A stretch of DNA of 64,000 bases. It comes from Flavobacterium sp. IMCC34852. GTDB lineage: Bacteria; Bacteroidota; Bacteroidia; Flavobacteriales; Flavobacteriaceae. Both the position numbers and the translations under genes were made by a program. The notes beneath the pieces are model-generated. The model ran no database searches. It was given only the letters and a program-made list of their open reading frames with translations, and had not been told where the DNA came from. Shown here piece after piece: positions 59,627 to 64,000 of this stretch (its first letter is position 1; every line of letters starts with the position of its first letter). The DNA is taken from assembly GCF_030643905.1 (NCBI RefSeq), contig NZ_CP121446.1, forward strand, positions 1,302,001 through 1,366,000. The letters are read 5' to 3'.

Positions 59627-61447
59627 ATGTGTGGAATATTTGGTTGTATAGGTACTTTAGATGCCGAAAAGAAAAACAGGATAAGCTCTTCACTTAAACA
59701 TCGTGGACCGGATGGTCAGTATTTTAAAGAGTTTAACTCCCTCACTTTTTTTCATGCAAGATTAAGCATCATTGATGTGGCTGGAGGAAACCAACCTTTT
59801 GAAACTGAAAATGTAATATTGGTATTTAACGGAGAAATTTATAATTATAAAGCACTGGCTAAACAACACCAACTTTCCTTAAATACCGCGTCTGATACAG
59901 AAGTAATTATTGCCTTGTATGCCAAAATGGGCACCGCTGCTTTTGAGCAGTTGGATGGTATGTTTGCTTTTGCCTTGTATGACAAGCAAGAAAAAAATAT
60001 TTATTTGGTCAGAGATCGTTCGGGTAAAAAACCACTTTATTTTTCCCCTAATAACGGATTTTCATTTGCCAGTGAAATCAATGCTTTGTTGGTTTATAAA
60101 TCGGCATCCGACATCAACCATCAACACCTGAAATGGTATCTTCAAAAAGGATTTGTAAGTGGAGAAAACACCATATATAATGATATTTTCGAAGTTTTAC
60201 CGGCACATTATTATACCTACAATGTCGAAACCCATAAAATAAGCCGTTCTCAGTATTGGAAATTTGAGGACTATTTTTTATCCCAAAAAATAAAAGATAA
60301 GAACGTTGCGCTCGAGCAATTGGATGACTTGTTTGCCAAAGCAGTAGAAAAAAGAATATTGTCGAGTGATTTTGAAGTTGGCGCCTTTTTGAGTGGCGGA
60401 ATTGATAGTAGCTTGGTTTGTGCTTTTGCGGTTAAAACCAACCCTAATTTGAAGACTTTTACCGTAAAAATGAAAGGTGGTTTTGATGAATCGGAAGTAG
60501 CGTCTTTGATTGCCAAGCAGTTAAAAACCAGTCACCATGAGCTAACCATTGATTACGATTCTCTCGCAAATGATTATGAAAAGATAGTGACTTCTTATGG
60601 AGAACCTATAATAGATGAAAGTATAATTCCGTCTTATTATGTTGCCAAAGCCGCCTCTGAACACGTCAGGGTTATTTTAAATGGCGATGGAGGCGATGAA
60701 ATTTTTGGAGGTTACCGACGTTATGTCCTCTATAAAAATTATGAAAAAATAAAACTTTTTAGCGGTTTAGGAAGGAATATACTTAGGCTATTACCCGCAA
60801 CAGATGACAAAAACGGTACCTTGTCTAAATTAAATCGATTGTCTGATTTTTTTAAGTATGAAGGTGATGAACAATATTTCAGCGCTTCAACAGACTTGTT
60901 TTTTGACGCGCCTGGTTTTAACAAACTTGAAGATGGTCACTATTTTTCGCACAAGTCAATGTTTGGAACATCTTTTTCATTGCTTGAAAAAACTATGTTG
61001 ACGGATTTTTATGGTATCTTACCTAAAATATTATTCAAAAAAATGGACATTGCCACCATGCAAAGCAGTATTGAAGGAAGATCTCCTTTTTTAGATACAA
61101 ATTTGATGGAATGGAGCGCTTCTTTAGACCAAAATTTAAAAGTAAAAGGATTTACGTCTAAGTACTTGTTGAGAGAACTGAATAAAAAATATATAGACGG
61201 TAGTGTGTATAAATTGCCTAAAAAAGGATTCGAAGTTTCAGTAAAAGATTTATTGAACAATCAGTTAAAAGAAATGTATTCGGATTATTTACACAGCAAT
61301 AATCCATATTATGCTAACTTTATAGACCAAAAATACATTAAGGATTTTTATCTGCAAGAGGGAAAAATCAATGATGTTAAGCGATATAAAGGATTGTTGG
61401 TACTGTTGAATCTTGAAATTTGGCATAAAAATTTAATAAAAAGATAA
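59627..61447 (+). CDS. asnB: Glutamine-hydrolysing asparagine-synthase-like amidotransferase
   Basis: 606 residues from the ATG at 59627, so that Cys2 of MCGIFGCIG is the N-terminal nucleophile. The class II glutaminase part has HRGPDGQ, RLSIID and NGEIYNY. The synthetase part has the ATP loop FLSGGIDSSLV and GDGGDEIFGGYRRY. In polysaccharide loci such proteins can amidate sugar carboxyl groups (WbpS in P. aeruginosa O6-type clusters), and this locus encodes a probable UDP-GalNAcA pathway. Plain asparagine synthesis remains possible. Confidence 0.9.
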   Translation: MCGIFGCIGTLDAEKKNRISSSLKHRGPDGQYFKEFNSLTFFHARLSIIDVAGGNQPFETENVILVFNGEIYNYKALAKQHQLSLNTASDTEVIIALYAKMGTAAFEQLDGMFAFALYDKQEKNIYLVRDRSGKKPLYFSPNNGFSFASEINALLVYKSASDINHQHLKWYLQKGFVSGENTIYNDIFEVLPAHYYTYNVETHKISRSQYWKFEDYFLSQKIKDKNVALEQLDDLFAKAVEKRILSSDFEVGAFLSGGIDSSLVCAFAVKTNPNLKTFTVKMKGGFDESEVASLIAKQLKTSHHELTIDYDSLANDYEKIVTSYGEPIIDESIIPSYYVAKAASEHVRVILNGDGGDEIFGGYRRYVLYKNYEKIKLFSGLGRNILRLLPATDDKNGTLSKLNRLSDFFKYEGDEQYFSASTDLFFDAPGFNKLEDGHYFSHKSMFGTSFSLLEKTMLTDFYGILPKILFKKMDIATMQSSIEGRSPFLDTNLMEWSASLDQNLKVKGFTSKYLLRELNKKYIDGSVYKLPKKGFEVSVKDLLNNQLKEMYSDYLHSNNPYYANFIDQKYIKDFYLQEGKINDVKRYKGLLVLLNLEIWHKNLIKR

Positions 61448-62677
61448 ATGGGTCTAGTTGTTTTATTGGTTTTATTGTTTTTTATAAATGAAATCTTTTA
61501 TAAAAGAATAGCGATCAGGCATCCTTTTGTTTCGATTAGATTAATTAGGAAAATTTTCCTCTATCACCTTTTATTTGCTATAGTTTACTATGTCTATGCT
61601 GTTTATAATCCATCAGATTCTAAGCATTATTACAGTACATTGAGTCAGTCAGATATCAATTGGGTTGAAACTATTCCCATGACCAACTGGGGTGTATTTT
61701 TTGTGGAGTATCCGTTTTTGAAGTATCTTGACTTTAATTACGAGATGCTGATGTTATTGTTTTCTTGGTTTGGATTTGTAGGCTTCGTTTACGCGTATTT
61801 ATTTTTTGCCGAAAACATCAAAGAGAAGATAATTGTATTTGGCAAATATGATTTATTAAAATTATTATTGTTCCTCCCCAATATGCATTTTTGGTCAGCT
61901 TCAATTGGGAAAGGCTCAATGATATTTATGGGAATTATGATGTTTATATATGCCGTTCAATTTCCCAAAAAGAGATTGATAGCCTTGGCATTAGGATCAT
62001 TTTTTATTTTCTCTATTCGATCGCATGTGATGTTTTTTATCATCATAGGAGTCTTGTTTGGCATCTTTTTCGGGAGTGATAAAAAACTGACAAAAGGAAC
62101 TAAGGTATTTTTGATTTTTTCAGGAATGCTCTTTATTTATTTGGCTTGGAGTTCTATTTTGTCAGTGGCTAATTTAGAACAATCAGATGATTTGGTTAAT
62201 GATTTTAATGAATTTGCTTATGCACGCTCTGAAGGTCTTTCCGAAAAAGCAGGATCGGGTTTGGATATGTCAAAATATTCTTTACCGGTAAAGCTTTTTA
62301 CTTTTTGGTTTAGACCATTATTCATTGATGTACCAAGTTCAATGGGAATTTTTAGTTCGCTTGAGAATCTTTTATATTTACTCTTGTTTTTAAAAATTTG
62401 TAATAAATCATTCGTCAGGTTTATCAAGAAGGCACCATCAGTAGTTAAAATGAGTGCTATGATTTTTGTATTAACTTCCTTTGCCATGACCTTTATCATG
62501 TCTAATCTCGGGATTATTATGAGACAAAAAGCCCAAGTGATGTACTTTGCTTTCTTTGTTATTTATTATTTTTTAGCCTATGAAAAGGCGCGTAAAAGAT
62601 ATCTCAAGCAAAAACAACAAGATCATATAAAAGAACCTTTGCCTTTCGATAAACAAGAAACAACAGTAGTGGCATAA
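61448..62677 (+). CDS. Wzy/EpsG-like polysaccharide polymerase (putative)
   Basis: 409 residues with about 10-11 hydrophobic helices and a basic C-terminal tail. Starts directly at the base after the AsnB-like stop. The helix pattern, the long periplasmic loop (about 220-280, DLVNDFNEFAYARSEGLSEK) and the position in a flippase-containing cluster suggest an O-antigen/EPS polymerase; EpsG-like proteins are the closest type. Sequence of this class is poorly conserved, so the call rests on topology and context. Confidence 0.65.
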   Translation: MGLVVLLVLLFFINEIFYKRIAIRHPFVSIRLIRKIFLYHLLFAIVYYVYAVYNPSDSKHYYSTLSQSDINWVETIPMTNWGVFFVEYPFLKYLDFNYEMLMLLFSWFGFVGFVYAYLFFAENIKEKIIVFGKYDLLKLLLFLPNMHFWSASIGKGSMIFMGIMMFIYAVQFPKKRLIALALGSFFIFSIRSHVMFFIIIGVLFGIFFGSDKKLTKGTKVFLIFSGMLFIYLAWSSILSVANLEQSDDLVNDFNEFAYARSEGLSEKAGSGLDMSKYSLPVKLFTFWFRPLFIDVPSSMGIFSSLENLLYLLLFLKICNKSFVRFIKKAPSVVKMSAMIFVLTSFAMTFIMSNLGIIMRQKAQVMYFAFFVIYYFLAYEKARKRYLKQKQQDHIKEPLPFDKQETTVVA

Positions 62678-62679
62678 TT

Positions 62680-63636
62680 ATGAAAAAAGGCGCATTAGTC
62701 ATATCGTTGGATTTCGAGTTAGTATGGGGCATTTTTGACCATATAGATTTGAAGGATAAAGTAGCTTATTTTGATAACACACTTAACGCTATTCCCAAAA
62801 TGTTGGAAATTTTTGAGCGACATGATATGCGCGTTACTTGGGCTACCGTTGGGATGCTTTTTAATAAGAATTGGGAGGAATGGCAGAATAATATCCCGAC
62901 TTTGTTACCTACTTACGACAATGCGATTTTGAATCCGTACACTTACGGAAATGCCCATCAAAAAAGCGGTTATGATCGGTTCTTTTTTGCGCCCGAGCTT
63001 ATTAAAACCATTCAATCGGTCAAAGGGCAGGAAATAGGAACACATACCTACTCGCATTATTATTGTTTGGAAAAAGGACAAACCGTAGCGCAATTTGAAG
63101 CCGATTTGCAACAAGCCAACCTAATGGCTAACCAATTTAATCTTAAGTTGACTTCATTAGTTTTCCCTCGAAATCAATTCAATAAAAATTATTTGAAAGT
63201 TTGTTCCGAAAATCAAATAGAAACAGTACGCACCAATCCCGACGATTGGTATTGGGATACTACCAAAACAGATGCGCTGTTCTCCAAATTGGCCCGAACC
63301 GGTGATGCTTATTTGCCTTTTGGGAAAAAATCATATACTGCAGAAAGTGTTCATAAGGCAACTGTAGTTTGTCAAAAAGCCAGTCGTTTTTTAAGACCGC
63401 AACATCAAATTTCGGTTCTCAATTCACTGAGATTGTCACGTATAAAAAGTGAGATTGTAGGGGCTGCCCAAAACGGAGAAATTTATCATCTGTGGTGGCA
63501 TCCGCATAATTTTGGTTTTGATACTGACAATGCACTCAAAGCACTTCAGGAAATTGCCTTGCTCTATCAGCATTGTAATCAGGTTTACGGAATGGAAAGT
63601 CTTACCATGAAACAAATAAGCGATAATAGTATATAA
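62680..63636 (+). CDS. Polysaccharide deacetylase-like (NodB fold) 2
   Basis: 318 residues. The N-terminal VISLDFELVWGIFDH takes the place of the TFDDG motif; Asp and Glu are kept as possible metal ligands. GTHTYSHYYC holds the HxxxH-type motif, and LVFPRNQFNKNYLK the third. This matches the WalW/PuuE-like deacetylase group in surface-polysaccharide loci. No signal peptide is seen. It differs greatly from the deacetylase at 53147, so the two may act on different acetyl groups. Confidence 0.8.
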   Translation: MKKGALVISLDFELVWGIFDHIDLKDKVAYFDNTLNAIPKMLEIFERHDMRVTWATVGMLFNKNWEEWQNNIPTLLPTYDNAILNPYTYGNAHQKSGYDRFFFAPELIKTIQSVKGQEIGTHTYSHYYCLEKGQTVAQFEADLQQANLMANQFNLKLTSLVFPRNQFNKNYLKVCSENQIETVRTNPDDWYWDTTKTDALFSKLARTGDAYLPFGKKSYTAESVHKATVVCQKASRFLRPQHQISVLNSLRLSRIKSEIVGAAQNGEIYHLWWHPHNFGFDTDNALKALQEIALLYQHCNQVYGMESLTMKQISDNSI

Positions 63637-63644
63637 ACTCAAGC

Positions 63645-64000
63645 ATGAAAAATATAGCTGCTTTATTGTTTTCGAAACCATATAAAGGTTATGCAATATT
63701 ATTTTTCTACCACCTGCTATTTATAGTTCTTGCCTACCAACTCAGGGTTTCAAGAACGGTTTCTGATGCCCATTTGTATTGGGGAAAAACACTTGACTTT
63801 AATCAATACTCGTGGTTTGATTTTGCCAACTATGGCGCTAAATTCATGGTCTTTATCAATTATCCGTTGGTTCAATTAGGTTTTCCTTTTTGGAGTGGTT
63901 TCTTATTGTATGGTATCATAGGTTTTTTTGGGATTCTTAAATGGATGCAATGGACTGATTTGGTTTTGAAAGACCGCTTTGTTTACAAAGGATTTGACTT
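63645..64000 (+). CDS. Polytopic membrane protein, possibly a second polymerase (3' end outside window)
   Basis: The ATG at 63645 opens a frame that stays open for 118 codons to the window edge. It starts MKNIAALLFSKPYKGY, followed by hydrophobic segments (ILFFYHLLFIVLAYQL; FMVFINYPLVQLGFPF; GFLLYGIIGFFGILKWM) and the loop SRTVSDAHLYWGKTLDF. This resembles the preceding polymerase-like protein (SDSKHYYSTLSQSDINWVE loop and TNWGVFFVEYPF) in layout, so it may be an EpsG-like paralogue. It follows the deacetylase by 8 bases. Confidence 0.6.
   Translation, partial: MKNIAALLFSKPYKGYAILFFYHLLFIVLAYQLRVSRTVSDAHLYWGKTLDFNQYSWFDFANYGAKFMVFINYPLVQLGFPFWSGFLLYGIIGFFGILKWMQWTDLVLKDRFVYKGFD

Overview
The window looks like the chromosome of a Flavobacterium or close relative (Bacteroidota). 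It is AT-rich, its secreted proteins end in type IX secretion (T9SS) type A C-terminal sorting domains, its promoters match TTG-N19-TAnnTTTG, and its best matches by eye are all flavobacterial families.

Layout. (1) 1-4 kb: the end of a LytS-type histidine kinase, its LytTR response regulator and a leucine-rich-repeat T9SS protein. (2) 4-16 kb: mostly housekeeping genes: citrate synthase, a two-gene surface-protein cassette, an arginine-deiminase-like enzyme with CtlX, a CpcT/CpeT-like lipoprotein, a MarC-family protein, a CoA-binding protein, a sodium:solute symporter and RecR. (3) 16.2-24.4 kb: the front of an exopolysaccharide/capsule locus behind a perfect promoter: Wza-like exporter, Wzc-like tyrosine kinase, and enzymes for UDP-GalNAc(A), UDP-glucuronate and dTDP-4-keto-6-deoxyglucose. 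(4) 24.8-45.2 kb: four giant T9SS adhesins (1212, 1803, 1802 and 1629 aa) sharing a nearly identical C-terminal module of about 550-590 aa. The middle two belong to a 5,840-bp tandem duplication whose first copy is a chimera made by unequal crossing-over. (5) 45.4-64 kb: one very long same-strand operon behind a second perfect promoter: cysQ, a doubled DUF2061 protein, cysC, cysD, cysN, a flippase, acyltransferases, three sulfotransferase-like proteins, three GT4 glycosyltransferases, two polysaccharide deacetylases, a GNAT enzyme, an AsnB-like amidotransferase and two polymerase-like membrane proteins. The last of these runs off the window.

Working together: CysD/CysN and CysC make PAPS, the sulfotransferases would place sulfate on a glycan, and CysQ would remove the PAP by-product. 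No cysH or cysJI is present, so the PAPS seems meant for sulfation rather than cysteine synthesis. The most interesting reading is a sulfated, possibly uronamide-containing, surface polysaccharide whose locus is interrupted by a recombining family of T9SS adhesins. One adhesin gene carries a textbook LytTR-type direct-repeat operator. All functional calls rest on motifs read by eye; no database search was run.
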